Assembly (NCBI GenBank): GCA_019745195.1
Contig: JAIETL010000039.1
Location: 62,001-126,000, forward strand
Direction of reading: 5' to 3'
DNA from: Beijerinckiaceae bacterium
Lineage (GTDB): Bacteria; Pseudomonadota; Alphaproteobacteria; Rhizobiales; Beijerinckiaceae
DNA length: 64,000 nucleotides
The notes beneath the pieces were generated by a model. The model did no database searches and had not been told where the DNA came from. It saw nothing but the letters and a program-made list of their open reading frames with translations. Of this stretch, positions 47,198 through 55,819 are shown piece by piece. Position numbers and translations under genes: made by a program. Positions within the stretch are counted from its first letter, which is position 1, and each line of letters starts with the position of its first letter.

Positions 47198-49129
47198 TTA
47201 CACCGGCCTTGCCGGCTTCGCCGGCAAGGGCGCGCGGTCGCGGCCCGGCCATTGGGCGGCGATCACGATGAGCACGAGCGCGAGTCCGATCAGGTCGGTC
47301 ACCCAGTCGGGCTTGACCAGGCAGAACGCCGTCGCGATCAGTAGGGCGCGTTCCCACAGCGTCGCCCGGCGCAGCAGATAGCCGTGCAGCCCGGCCGCGA
47401 GCAGCCCAATGCCGGCAGTGGAGAGGATGAACCGCCAGATGATCGTCGGCCAGTCGCCGATCATCAGCAGCGCCGGCTCGTAGACGAACATGAAGGGCAC
47501 GATGAAGCCGGCCGCGCCGATCTTCACCGCCGCCCAGCCGCTCGCCCAGAGATCGGCCTTGGCCAGTCCAGCGGCCGCATAGACCGCCAGCGCCACCGGC
47601 GGCGTAATCGCCGACAGGATCGCGAAATAGAACGCGAACATATGGGCGGCTGGCGTGACGACGCCGAGCTTGATCAGCGCCGGCACCAGCAGCGACGTCA
47701 TCACGATATAGGCCGGCGTCGTCGGCATGCCCATGCCGAGCACGATGCCGGCGACCGCCGTCAGCAGCAGCGCCAGAAGCAGGTAGTTCTGCGCCAGCCC
47801 CAGGACGGCCTGCGTGAAGACGATGCCGGCGCCCGTGAGAGCAACCACGCCGATGACGATGCCGGCGCAGGCGCAGGCCAGCGCCACGGCGAGCGCATTG
47901 CGCGCCCCGTCGATCATGGCGTCGATGATGATCGGGATCCGGACGTTGACCCGCGTCGAGGCCCGCAGCGCCGCGACCGGGAAGCACAAAAGCGTGCCCG
48001 CCAGCGCCGCCAGCGGCGCGCTGTAGCCCGAGTAGAGCACGATGAGGATCGTCGCCACCGGGATGAACAGGTGCCCGCGCTCGCGCAGCGTCGTCGAGAG
48101 CACCGGCAGTTCGCTGCGCGGCACGCCCATGATGCCGTGGCGCTTGGCCTCGAAATGCACGGCGGCGAAGCAGGCGACGTAATAGAGGATCGCCGGAATC
48201 AACGCCCAGATGATGATCTGGCCGTAGGAGACCGAGAGAAACTCGGCCATCACGAAGGCGGCCGCGCCCATGATCGGCGGCATGATCTGCCCGCCCGTCG
48301 AGGCCACCGCCTCGACGCCGGCGGCGAAATGCGGCTTGAAGCCGGTGCGCTTCATCAGCGGAATGGAGATCGGCCCGTCGACCATGACATTGGCGACCGC
48401 GCTGCCCGAAATCGTCCCGAACAGGCTCGACGACACCACCGAGACCTTGCCCGGCCCGCCGGCCGTATGCCCGGTCAGCGACAGCGCGAAATCCATGAAG
48501 AGCTGGCCCGTGCCCGTGCGCTCCATGAAGGAGCCGAACAGCACGAATATCATGACATAGGCCGCCGAAATGCCGAGCGGCTGGCCGAAGATGCCCTCCG
48601 TCGTCATGAAGAGCTGGTCGAGCAGCCGCTCCGGCTCGACCTTGGCGAAGAACAGGGCGTAGCAGAGGAAGACGATCGCCGTGATCGGCAGCGCCCAGCC
48701 GATCAGCCGCCTTGTCGCCTCCATGATCAGGACGACCAGCAGCACCGCCATCGCCTTGTCGGCAAGCGACAGATCATCGACGTAATAGATGCGGTTGACG
48801 ATGTAATCGTAGTTCCAGAACAGGTAGCTGACCGGCGCGACCGCCAATATCAGCAGCACGTAGTCCAGCGGCGACGGCGCCGCGTTCGTCCCGGCCCTGC
48901 GATAGATCAGGAAGGTCAGCGCCAGCGCGAACAGCAGGTGCGTGCCGCGGAAGATGATCGCCTCCGGCGTGCCCTGCCCGCCCAGCGCCGGCGGCAGGAT
49001 CACCCAGATATGATAGAGCGCCATCGACACGGCGATGACCGCCGTCACCAGCCGGATGATGCCGGCATGGCTCAGGTCGAACCGGAATTCGGGCTTCGGA
49101 ACGCTGATCTCCGCCTGCGTCTTGTCCAA
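47198..49129 (-). CDS. TRAP transporter fused permease (4TM/12TM)
   Basis: A 643-residue membrane protein combining the DctQ-like and DctM-like parts in one chain, the form that pairs with TAXI binding proteins. GLPLMKRT-like ISIPLMKRTGFKPHFAAGVEAVASTGGQIMPPIMGAAAFVMAEF and GMGMPTTPAYIVM are family motifs. It begins with TTG, about nine bases after GGAG; no ATG is in frame nearby. Together with the upstream TAXI gene it takes up an organic anion. Confidence 0.93.
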   Translation of the reverse strand: MDKTQAEISVPKPEFRFDLSHAGIIRLVTAVIAVSMALYHIWVILPPALGGQGTPEAIIFRGTHLLFALALTFLIYRRAGTNAAPSPLDYVLLILAVAPVSYLFWNYDYIVNRIYYVDDLSLADKAMAVLLVVLIMEATRRLIGWALPITAIVFLCYALFFAKVEPERLLDQLFMTTEGIFGQPLGISAAYVMIFVLFGSFMERTGTGQLFMDFALSLTGHTAGGPGKVSVVSSSLFGTISGSAVANVMVDGPISIPLMKRTGFKPHFAAGVEAVASTGGQIMPPIMGAAAFVMAEFLSVSYGQIIIWALIPAILYYVACFAAVHFEAKRHGIMGVPRSELPVLSTTLRERGHLFIPVATILIVLYSGYSAPLAALAGTLLCFPVAALRASTRVNVRIPIIIDAMIDGARNALAVALACACAGIVIGVVALTGAGIVFTQAVLGLAQNYLLLALLLTAVAGIVLGMGMPTTPAYIVMTSLLVPALIKLGVVTPAAHMFAFYFAILSAITPPVALAVYAAAGLAKADLWASGWAAVKIGAAGFIVPFMFVYEPALLMIGDWPTIIWRFILSTAGIGLLAAGLHGYLLRRATLWERALLIATAFCLVKPDWVTDLIGLALVLIVIAAQWPGRDRAPLPAKPARPV

Positions 49130-49284
49130 GGGTCATGTCTCCAGCCAGCACGTCGCGGTCGCAGGTCCGGCCGCTCGCGAGGGGGCACGCGCGTCGGCAT
49201 CAGGGGAGAGGTGACGAGGGCGGAGATGCGCGCGGCTTTCCCGCGCGCATCGTCAGGCCGTCTGTCGCCAGCGTCGGCGACCCG

Positions 49285-50241
49285 TCACTTGGACGCCACG
49301 GTGATCCCGGCTTCCCTGTAGAACCTCACCGCGCCCGGATGGAACGGCACGCCGACATCCTCGGCCATCACTTTCGGCGTCAGGCCGGCGAGCGCCTTGC
49401 TGGTCGCGGTCAGCGCCGGGACGTTGTCGGCGATCGCCTTGGTCATCGCATAGACCTGATCGGCCGGCAGCTTGCAGGAGGCGACGATATGGGTGGCGTA
49501 GCCGATCACCTTCACATCCTGCTCCTGCTTTGGATAGGTGCCCTTGGGTACCGTCACCAGCGTGTAGCCAGGGTTGAGTTTCCTCATGCCGTCGAGGTCG
49601 GCAGACAGATCGAGCAGCTTGATGTCGCGCGCCGAAGCGAGATCCATCACCGCGCCCGACGGAATAGCGGTGCCGAGCGAAAAGGCCTGGGCATGGCCGT
49701 CCTTCACCTGCTCGACGGAGTCGGTGTAGGACACGAAGGACACCTTCACGTCGCTGTAGCTCAGGCCATGGACCTTGAGCAGTTGCCCGGTGATCAACTC
49801 GCCGGTGTTGCCGCGCGGCTGGGTGGTGATCGCCTTGCCCTTGAGATCCTTGACCGTGTTGATCCCGGAATTGGCCGGCACCAGCATCTGGAAATATTGC
49901 GGATAGAGCGAGGCGATGTTGCAGATGTTCTCGTGCTTCTTCGGGAACGGCGCGTTGCCGGCGAGCCCGTCGACGGTCGAAATCGAGTTGCCGAAGCCGA
50001 TTTCGGCCTTGCCGTCCTCGATGGCGCGGACATTGGCGATGCCGGCGCCGGGCAACGCCGAGACGCTGAGCCCGGGAACGGCCTTTTCCCACATGTCCTT
50101 GAGCTGGCCTCCGAGCGGCACCCAGACGCCGCCTTGGGGCCCGGTCATCAACCGCATGTCGGCTGCCTGCGCGACGCCCGCCGCCGCGGCCAGACCGAAC
50201 GCGACGGCAGCGGCGATTCCAGTCCTGTAACAGATCGTCAT
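49285..50241 (-). CDS. TAXI-family TRAP substrate-binding protein
   Basis: A 318-residue periplasmic protein with a signal peptide (AAAVAFGLAAAAGVAQAAD) and TAXI features: LMTGPQGGVWVPLGG, ALPGAGIANVRAIEDGKAEIGFGNS, TTQPRGNTGELI. The ligand is unknown. GGGAGG precedes the ATG by eight bases. The fused permease gene follows after 155 bases. Confidence 0.93.
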   Translation of the reverse strand: MTICYRTGIAAAVAFGLAAAAGVAQAADMRLMTGPQGGVWVPLGGQLKDMWEKAVPGLSVSALPGAGIANVRAIEDGKAEIGFGNSISTVDGLAGNAPFPKKHENICNIASLYPQYFQMLVPANSGINTVKDLKGKAITTQPRGNTGELITGQLLKVHGLSYSDVKVSFVSYTDSVEQVKDGHAQAFSLGTAIPSGAVMDLASARDIKLLDLSADLDGMRKLNPGYTLVTVPKGTYPKQEQDVKVIGYATHIVASCKLPADQVYAMTKAIADNVPALTATSKALAGLTPKVMAEDVGVPFHPGAVRFYREAGITVASK

Positions 50242-50443
50242 GTCGTCATCCTCCCAGATGCCATGTTGATCCGACGCCATGTCATTGGATGCATGTGCGT
50301 TCGGCGACCGCGGCGCACCCGAATGCGACCGTTGCCATCACGCGGCTAAGCTACCGGCAGGCGACGGCGTGGCAAGGACTGTTTTGCGCGGCCGCGCGCC
50401 GGCCAGCCGGAGTCTCGGCCGCGAACCGCGGCTGCGGCGGCCT

Positions 50444-51142
50444 TCAGGGCTGGCGGCCGATCAGCCTGTCCTCGACGTTCTGCAGATGCCGGCGCATGCC
50501 GTCGGCGGCGGCGGCCGCCTCGCGATGGGCGATGGCGTCGACGATGCGCTCATGGTCGGCGAAGCTGTGATGATCGGCCGGCGGCCGCAGATGGCTCGGG
50601 CGTGGCCGGCCCCAAGTCACGGCGCGGCGTACCGCGTTCAGCGTCTCCAGCAGCGCGAGCAGGATCGGGTTGTGCGCGGCTTCCGCGATCTGGTGGTGGA
50701 AGCGCGCGTCATAGGCCTCGTATTCGCGCCAGGTCGCCGCCGCGCGGCAGGCGGCGTTCAGCTCGGCGAGCGTCGCGATCTCCATGGCCGTGGCGTTGAT
50801 CGCGGCCAACCGCGCGAGTTCGGGCTCCAGCCCGATACGCGCCCGCATCACTTGCAGCGGATTGCTGCGCTCGGCGAGGTCGGCGATGTCCAGAAGCTGC
50901 GGCGGGCGCGGCCCAACGAACGTGCCCTTGCCGACCTGCCGCCAGAGCTGTCCCTCGCGCTCCAGCACCGCAAGGCTGCGGCGCAGCTCCGTGCGCTTGA
51001 CGCCAAGCAGCTCGGCAAGCTCGCGCTCGGGCGGCAGCCGCCCGTCCTCGGGCAGCGCGGCGGCGGCGAGATAGCCCGAGAGCTGCGTCAGCACGCCCGA
51101 CATGGCGAGCGAGGGAGGGGCTTCGACTTGTCTGTCCAGCAT
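50444..51142 (-). CDS. FadR-type GntR regulator
   Basis: A 232-residue regulator. The winged helix is GRLPPERELAELLGVKRTELRRSLAVLEREGQLWRQVGKGTFVG, and the FCD domain has VMRARIGLEPELARLAA, YDARFHHQIAEAAHNP and HERIVDAIAHREA. It lies divergent from the SsuA-like operon and upstream of the TAXI gene on the same strand, so either transporter could be its target. TTGGTTGCG repeats in the divergent promoter are candidate sites. Confidence 0.92.
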   Translation of the reverse strand: MLDRQVEAPPSLAMSGVLTQLSGYLAAAALPEDGRLPPERELAELLGVKRTELRRSLAVLEREGQLWRQVGKGTFVGPRPPQLLDIADLAERSNPLQVMRARIGLEPELARLAAINATAMEIATLAELNAACRAAATWREYEAYDARFHHQIAEAAHNPILLALLETLNAVRRAVTWGRPRPSHLRPPADHHSFADHERIVDAIAHREAAAAADGMRRHLQNVEDRLIGRQP

Positions 51143-51196
51143 GCGCGACCGACCCGACTAGGGAACGAGCCTTGATCTCACGGATTCGCAGCGACT

Positions 51197-51225
51197 GCAA
51201 CCATTCGAGAATTGGTTGCGCCAAT
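51197..51225. promoter_or_regulatory. candidate FadR-type operator 1
   Basis: GCAACCA-N9-TGGTTGC inverted repeat; its right part also reads ATTGG-TTGCG-CCAAT, close to TTGGTnnnACCAA-type FadR sites. It is 55 bases upstream of the regulator's start. Confidence 0.5.
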
Positions 51226-51314
51226 CCAAGCGATTTTGTTGTTTTTGTTGCTTTGCAGCACGCGATTTCAGCCTTGACAGGATCAATCGACGCTCTGACA
51301 CTGGCCAAAATCAA

Positions 51315-51328
51315 ATTGGTTGCGACCA
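51315..51328. promoter_or_regulatory. candidate FadR-type operator 2
   Basis: ATTGGTTGCGACCA, containing TGGT-TGCG-ACCA, repeats the ATTGGTTGCG of operator 1 and lies 42 bases before the binding-protein ATG. Confidence 0.5.
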
Positions 51329-51369
51329 TAAGCACCAATGAACAAGAAAGCTCTGGGAGGAGCATCGAG

Positions 51370-52365
51370 ATGAAAGCGCCAGGAAAAAGGCTGTCCACAG
51401 CTCTGTACGCCGTCGCCATCGCCGCCGCATTGTCGGCGGGAACGCTCGCCGCACAGGCTCAGGAGAAGATCCGCGTCGCGCTCGGCGACGTGCTCTCGAC
51501 CGAGACCCTGTCGATGATCATCGCGCTTGAGCGCGCCAAGGAGAAAGGCGTCGACTATCAGGTCACGCACTTCGCCAAGGAGGATCTCGCCATCCAGGCG
51601 GTGATCAACGGCCAGGCCGATCTCGGCGTCGGCACGCCCTATGCGGTGGTGCAGAAGAGCAAGGCGCCGCTGCGTGTGCTATTTCAGGGCACGCGGCTGG
51701 TGTTCTTCCCCGTGGCCGACAAATCCTACAAATCGTGGAAGGATTTGAATGGCCAGCCGATCACCTTCCACGCGCGCGCCACCGGCACCGAGGCGATCGG
51801 CAACATCATCGCCAAGCGCGAGGGCATCCAGTTCGGCGATCGCTCCTATGTGCCCGGCTCAGAGAACCGGATCATCGGCATGATGAAGGGTCAGATCAAG
51901 GCGACGATCGTCGATCTAGCCAACAAGAACCTGCTGCTGGAGAAGGCGGGCGACCGCTTCCATGTGCTGCCGGGCGTCACGCAGCCGGCCTCCGACGAGA
52001 CCCTCTTCGGGCAGATCGACTGGATCAGGAAGAACGAGGCCAAGGTCGATGTCGTCGTCACCGAATTGATGCGCCTCTGGGCCGAGATGGCGGCCAATCC
52101 GGCTGTCATCGAGCAGGAGCGCGCCAAGCGCAAGCTGATGGCCGACCAGCCCAAGGAGGTGCTGGAAGGCATCACCAAATTCTACACAATGGCGACCAAG
52201 GAAGGCGTCTTTGCCGCCGGCGGCGGCAGCCCGGAGATCGCTGCGGCCGATTTCGACTTCTATGTCGAGGCGGGTCAGATGCAGGGCCCGGCCAAGGATC
52301 TGAAGGTCGAGGATTTCTGGTACCTCGCGCCGCTGGAGCGCGCCCGCAAGGCGCTCGGCAGCTAG
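51370..52365 (+). CDS. SsuA/TauA-like ABC substrate-binding protein
   Basis: A 331-residue periplasmic protein. Signal peptide residues 1-31 (ALYAVAIAAALSAGTLAAQAQ), then the NMT1/SsuA-like pattern IRVALGDVLSTETLSMIIALE, AIQAVINGQADLGVGTPYAVVQ. The ligand is unknown; the hydrolase at the operon end hints at an aromatic or carboxylic compound. GGGAGGAG lies before the ATG. Confidence 0.88.
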   Translation: MKAPGKRLSTALYAVAIAAALSAGTLAAQAQEKIRVALGDVLSTETLSMIIALERAKEKGVDYQVTHFAKEDLAIQAVINGQADLGVGTPYAVVQKSKAPLRVLFQGTRLVFFPVADKSYKSWKDLNGQPITFHARATGTEAIGNIIAKREGIQFGDRSYVPGSENRIIGMMKGQIKATIVDLANKNLLLEKAGDRFHVLPGVTQPASDETLFGQIDWIRKNEAKVDVVVTELMRLWAEMAANPAVIEQERAKRKLMADQPKEVLEGITKFYTMATKEGVFAAGGGSPEIAAADFDFYVEAGQMQGPAKDLKVEDFWYLAPLERARKALGS

Positions 52366-52441
52366 GCTTGGCGCCCGGCCGTTCCCGCCATTCGCGGACG
52401 GGGCCCCCTGCCCCGTCCGGCCGCGCCCGCAGCCGATCTGA

Positions 52442-53272
52442 GTGAGGCTTTCCTTGCAGACCTCCGAACTCGCCCCCGCTTTGCCGGCGCTTCGCCAGAC
52501 GCCAGCACGCAACTGGCGCGACCTGGCTATCCACCCGCTCGTGCTTCGGCTGGTCTCGTTCTCGATCGCGCTGGCGCTGTGGGAATATGCCGGCCGCATT
52601 CCCCTCAGCCCGGCCTTCCCGACCTTTCTCGAAACCCTTGCTGGATTGGGCAGCCTGATCGCCGACGGCAGCCTGTTCAAGGCCTTCATGATCACGCTGC
52701 ATCCGCTCGTCATCGGGCTCGCCATATCGGTCGTGCTCGGCGTGGGGCTCGGGGTCCTGATGGGCCTGCACCAGCCGTCGGAATGGCTGATCGCGCCGCT
52801 CTTCATCATCGCGCAGGCGGCCCCGCTCGCAGCCCTGATCCCGATCCTGACCTTCGCCTATGGCATCGGCCTGACCGCCAAGATCATGACGGTCTGCATC
52901 ATGGCGATGCCGGTGATCGTGCTCAACACGCTCGGCGCGGTGCGCAACACGCCGCAATCGCTGCTGGAGATGAGCCGCTCCTTCCTCGCCACGCGCAGCC
53001 AGTGCATCCGCCTCGTCATCCTGCCGGCGGCGAGCCCGATGATCTTCGCAGGCCTCAGGCTCGGCTGCGCCGCCGCCTTCATCGGCGTCATCCTCGCCGA
53101 ATTGCTGATCACGCCGACCGGCATCGGCGACCTGATCTCCTACAACCAGTCGGTCGCCGACTATCCCAAGATGTATGCGGCGATCCTCTCGATCATCCTG
53201 TTCTCGGTGCTCTTCATCGAGGCGCTGGAGCGGATCGAGCACACCCTATTTCGCCCGGAGACGCGCGCATGA
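52442..53272 (+). CDS. SsuC-like ABC permease 1
   Basis: A 276-residue permease with six hydrophobic segments. The EAA loop NTPQSLLEMSRSFLATRSQCIRLVILPAASPMIFAGLRLG is clear. GTG start. Its stop overlaps the ATPase start (ATGA). Confidence 0.92.
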   Translation: MRLSLQTSELAPALPALRQTPARNWRDLAIHPLVLRLVSFSIALALWEYAGRIPLSPAFPTFLETLAGLGSLIADGSLFKAFMITLHPLVIGLAISVVLGVGLGVLMGLHQPSEWLIAPLFIIAQAAPLAALIPILTFAYGIGLTAKIMTVCIMAMPVIVLNTLGAVRNTPQSLLEMSRSFLATRSQCIRLVILPAASPMIFAGLRLGCAAAFIGVILAELLITPTGIGDLISYNQSVADYPKMYAAILSIILFSVLFIEALERIEHTLFRPETRA

Positions 53273-54087
53273 GCCTGAGCCCTGCCACAGCCGCGCCGCT
53301 GCGCGCGATCGAACCCGCGCCGGGCGCGACGCGCCCCATCGTCGAGGTCCGGAGCGTCTCGAAGACCTATCCCGGCGGCGTCGAGGCGCTGAGCGGCATC
53401 TCGCTCGATTTTCCCGAGGGCAAGCTGACGACGCTGCTCGGCCCCTCGGGCTGCGGCAAGACCACGCTGCTCAAGATCATCGCCGGCCTGATCCCCCATA
53501 GCGGCGGCCAGGTTCTGGTGGACGGCCGCGAGGTCACCGGTCCCGGTCCGGAGCGGGCCTTCGTGTTCCAGGATTTCGCGCTGATGCCCTGGGCCAGCGT
53601 GATGCGCAACGTCGCCTTCGGGCTCGAACTGCGCGGCGTCGCCCGCTCGCAGCGCGAGGCCGTCGCGGAGCGCCACATCGCGCGCGTCGGCCTCAAGGGC
53701 TTCGAGCAGAAATTCCCGCACGAACTCTCCGGCGGCATGCGCCAGCGCGTCGGGCTGGCCCGCGCGCTCGCGGTCGACGCCAAGGTCGTGCTGATGGACG
53801 AGCCCTTTTCGGCGGTCGACGAGCAGACGCGGCGCAAGTTCCAGGAGGAGTTGCTGGAACTCGTCGCCAACGAGGGCAAGAGCTTCATCTTCGTGACGCA
53901 TTCGATCGAGGAGGCGGTCTACGTCTCCGACCGCATCGCGCTCCTGTCGCGCCGCCCGAGCCGCGTCTCGGCGATCATCGAGCCGAAGATCGTCCGCGGC
54001 GGCGACCCCGAGAAGATCAGGCGCGACTCCGCCTATCTCGATGTCGTCGAGGACATCTGGCAGCAGCTCAAGCATTATCTGGATTGA
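53269..54087 (+). CDS. SsuB/TauB-like ABC ATPase
   Basis: A 272-residue ATPase with Walker A GPSGCGKTT, Q-loop VFQDFALMPW, signature LSGGMRQRVGLARAL and Walker B VVLMDEPFSAVD. Nitrate/sulfonate/bicarbonate-type. It overlaps both neighbouring permease genes, so the three are co-translated. Confidence 0.94.
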   Translation: MSLSPATAAPLRAIEPAPGATRPIVEVRSVSKTYPGGVEALSGISLDFPEGKLTTLLGPSGCGKTTLLKIIAGLIPHSGGQVLVDGREVTGPGPERAFVFQDFALMPWASVMRNVAFGLELRGVARSQREAVAERHIARVGLKGFEQKFPHELSGGMRQRVGLARALAVDAKVVLMDEPFSAVDEQTRRKFQEELLELVANEGKSFIFVTHSIEEAVYVSDRIALLSRRPSRVSAIIEPKIVRGGDPEKIRRDSAYLDVVEDIWQQLKHYLD

Positions 54088-54845
54088 TGGCCATGGTGAT
54101 TTCGGGGTTTCGCCTGCCGATGGCGGCAGCGCTTCTGATCTGGATGGTGATCTGGGAGATCGCCGGCCACACCGACGCCGGCTTTATCCTGCCGCCGCTC
54201 TCGCGCATCGTCTGGCGCGTGATCGAGATCGTGCCGACGCCGTCCTTCCTCGACGCGCTTCTGATCACGGGCCGCAGCTTCCTGCTCGGCAATGTGATTG
54301 CGATCGGCGTTGGCGTGCCGCTCGGCATGGTCATGGGGCGCTCCATCATCGCCGACCGGTTGCTGCTGCCCTGGGTGAACCTGTTCCTCTCGGCCCCGCT
54401 CAGCGCCCTCGTCCCGGTCATCATGGTGCTGTTCGGGCTCGGCGAGACCACGATCGTGCTGACCGTGGTGCTGTTCTCGGTCTGGATCATCGTGCTCAAC
54501 ACGCGCGCCGGCGTGCGCGGCATCTCGCTGTCGCTGGTCGAGATGGCGCGCAGCTTCGGGGCGAGCCGCTGGCAGGCCTTCAGCCGGATCTATCTCTGGG
54601 CGGCGCTGCCGGAAATCCTCGCCGGCATCCGGCTCGGCATGATCCGCGCCGTCAAGGGCGTTGTCATCGGGCAGCTTCTGGTCTCGGTCGTCGGCTTCGG
54701 CACGCTTTTCGAGATCTACCAGTCGCATTTCCTGATGGAGCATTTCTGGGCGCTGCTGCTCGTGCTCTTCGCCTTCGCCTTCACCCTCAACGAGGGGCTG
54801 GCGCGGCTCGAACGCAGCGTCGGCTACTACGCCGCCTCGCGCTGA
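54087..54845 (+). CDS. SsuC-like ABC permease 2
   Basis: A 252-residue permease with six segments and the EAA loop SLSLVEMARSFGASRWQAFSRIYLWAALPEILAGIRLG. A second, different permease in the same operon suggests a heterodimeric channel. The ATG overlaps the ATPase stop by one base; a TTG one codon earlier is possible. Confidence 0.92.
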   Translation: MAMVISGFRLPMAAALLIWMVIWEIAGHTDAGFILPPLSRIVWRVIEIVPTPSFLDALLITGRSFLLGNVIAIGVGVPLGMVMGRSIIADRLLLPWVNLFLSAPLSALVPVIMVLFGLGETTIVLTVVLFSVWIIVLNTRAGVRGISLSLVEMARSFGASRWQAFSRIYLWAALPEILAGIRLGMIRAVKGVVIGQLLVSVVGFGTLFEIYQSHFLMEHFWALLLVLFAFAFTLNEGLARLERSVGYYAASR

Positions 54846-54903
54846 GCATCGTCCACCAACCCTCTTCACCACCGGCCGCAGCGCCAACGAAGGACCAAGC
54901 ACG

Positions 54904-55608
54904 ATGAATATCGCCACGCCCCAGAGCCATGTCGTTCAGGCTCCCGCGCCCGTCTCGGTGCCCGTGCGGGGCACGCAAAGCCGCTTCCCGATCCACCGGA
55001 TCTATTGCGTCGGCCGCAACTACGCCGCCCACACCATCGAGATGGGCGGCGACCCGAACCGCGAGGCCCCGTTCTTCTTCCAGAAGAACCCCGACAGCGT
55101 CGTGCTCGATGGCGGCGATTTCCCCTATCCGCCGCGAAGCCACAACGTCCATCACGAAATCGAGCTGATCGTGGCGTTGTCAAAGGGCGGCAAGGATATC
55201 CCGATCGAGCGCGCGCTCGACCATGTCTATGGCTACGCCGTCGGCCTCGACATGACCCGGCGCGACCTGCAGGACGAGTGCAAGAAGGCGGGCCGTCCCT
55301 GGGAGATCGGCAAGGCTTTCGAACATTCGGCCCCGATGACCGAGATCGTGCCCGCAAGCACCATCGGCCACCCGGAGAACGGCGCGATCTGGCTGAAGGT
55401 CAATGGCGAGATGCGCCAGCAGGGCGACCTCAACCACATGATCTGGAAGGTGCCGGAGATGATCTCCTACCTGTCGGGCCTGTTCGAGCTCCAGCCCGGC
55501 GACCTGATCATGTCGGGTACGCCGTCGGGCGTCGGCGCGGTCGTGCGCGGCGACGTGATGGAAGGCCATATCGAGGGCATCGGGACGCTGACGACGAACG
55601 TCGCCTGA
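54904..55608 (+). CDS. fumarylacetoacetate hydrolase-family protein, fumarylpyruvate hydrolase-like
   Basis: A 234-residue FAH-fold enzyme. Metal ligands are seen in NVHHEIELIVAL (Glu pair) and GYAVGLDMTRRDLQ (Asp); IYCVGRNYAAH and PGDLIMSGTPSGVGAV are family motifs. The length and sequence type resemble fumarylpyruvate hydrolase of gentisate breakdown, which makes fumarate and pyruvate, but other 2-oxo acids are possible. It follows the ABC importer by 58 bases on the same strand. Confidence 0.9.
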   Translation: MNIATPQSHVVQAPAPVSVPVRGTQSRFPIHRIYCVGRNYAAHTIEMGGDPNREAPFFFQKNPDSVVLDGGDFPYPPRSHNVHHEIELIVALSKGGKDIPIERALDHVYGYAVGLDMTRRDLQDECKKAGRPWEIGKAFEHSAPMTEIVPASTIGHPENGAIWLKVNGEMRQQGDLNHMIWKVPEMISYLSGLFELQPGDLIMSGTPSGVGAVVRGDVMEGHIEGIGTLTTNVA

Positions 55609-55623
55609 CCTGCTGGCGGCCGC

Positions 55624-55699
55624 TGGTGGGGGCGGCAGGACTCGAACCTGCAACCAGACCGTTATGAGCGGTCGGCTCTAACCATTGAGCTACGCCCCC
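55624..55699 (-). tRNA. tRNA with CAU anticodon, probably tRNA-Ile2
   Basis: A 76-base cloverleaf with CCA encoded. The acceptor is GGGGGCG with CGCCCCC, the anticodon stem GACCG/CGGTC encloses CTCATAA, and the T arm is GCAGG/CCTGC around TTCGAGT. CAU can be Met or lysidine-modified Ile2. The short D loop (TCAATGGTTAGAG) and the variable region resemble Ile2 more than elongator Met; the initiator features are missing. Confidence 0.93.
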
Positions 55700-55754
55700 G
55701 TCGCGCCGCTCGATAACACACGACAAGCGCGCAGGACCAGCCGGACACGAACAG

Positions 55755-55787
55755 GAAAAAGGCCCGTCGCGCATTGCGACGGGCCTT
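55755..55787 (-). terminator. intrinsic terminator of the MCP gene
   Basis: On the minus strand a perfect 12-bp stem (AAGGCCCGTCGC and GCGACGGGCCTT) with a five-base loop is followed by TTTTTCC. It lies about 30 bases after the MCP stop. Confidence 0.88.
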
Positions 55788-55819
55788 GTCCTCTGCAAAA
55801 TCTCAGCCGCTGGCCGCGC

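Noticed and set aside
47201..47230. Strong GCCTTGCCGGC/GCCGGCAAGGGC hairpin as a TRAP terminator
   Set aside because: It lies inside the permease coding end (PAKPARPV region) and has no T-tract.
47160..47987. Open frame overlapping the TRAP permease
   Set aside because: Out-of-frame shadow of the permease; no hydrophobic segments and no start context.
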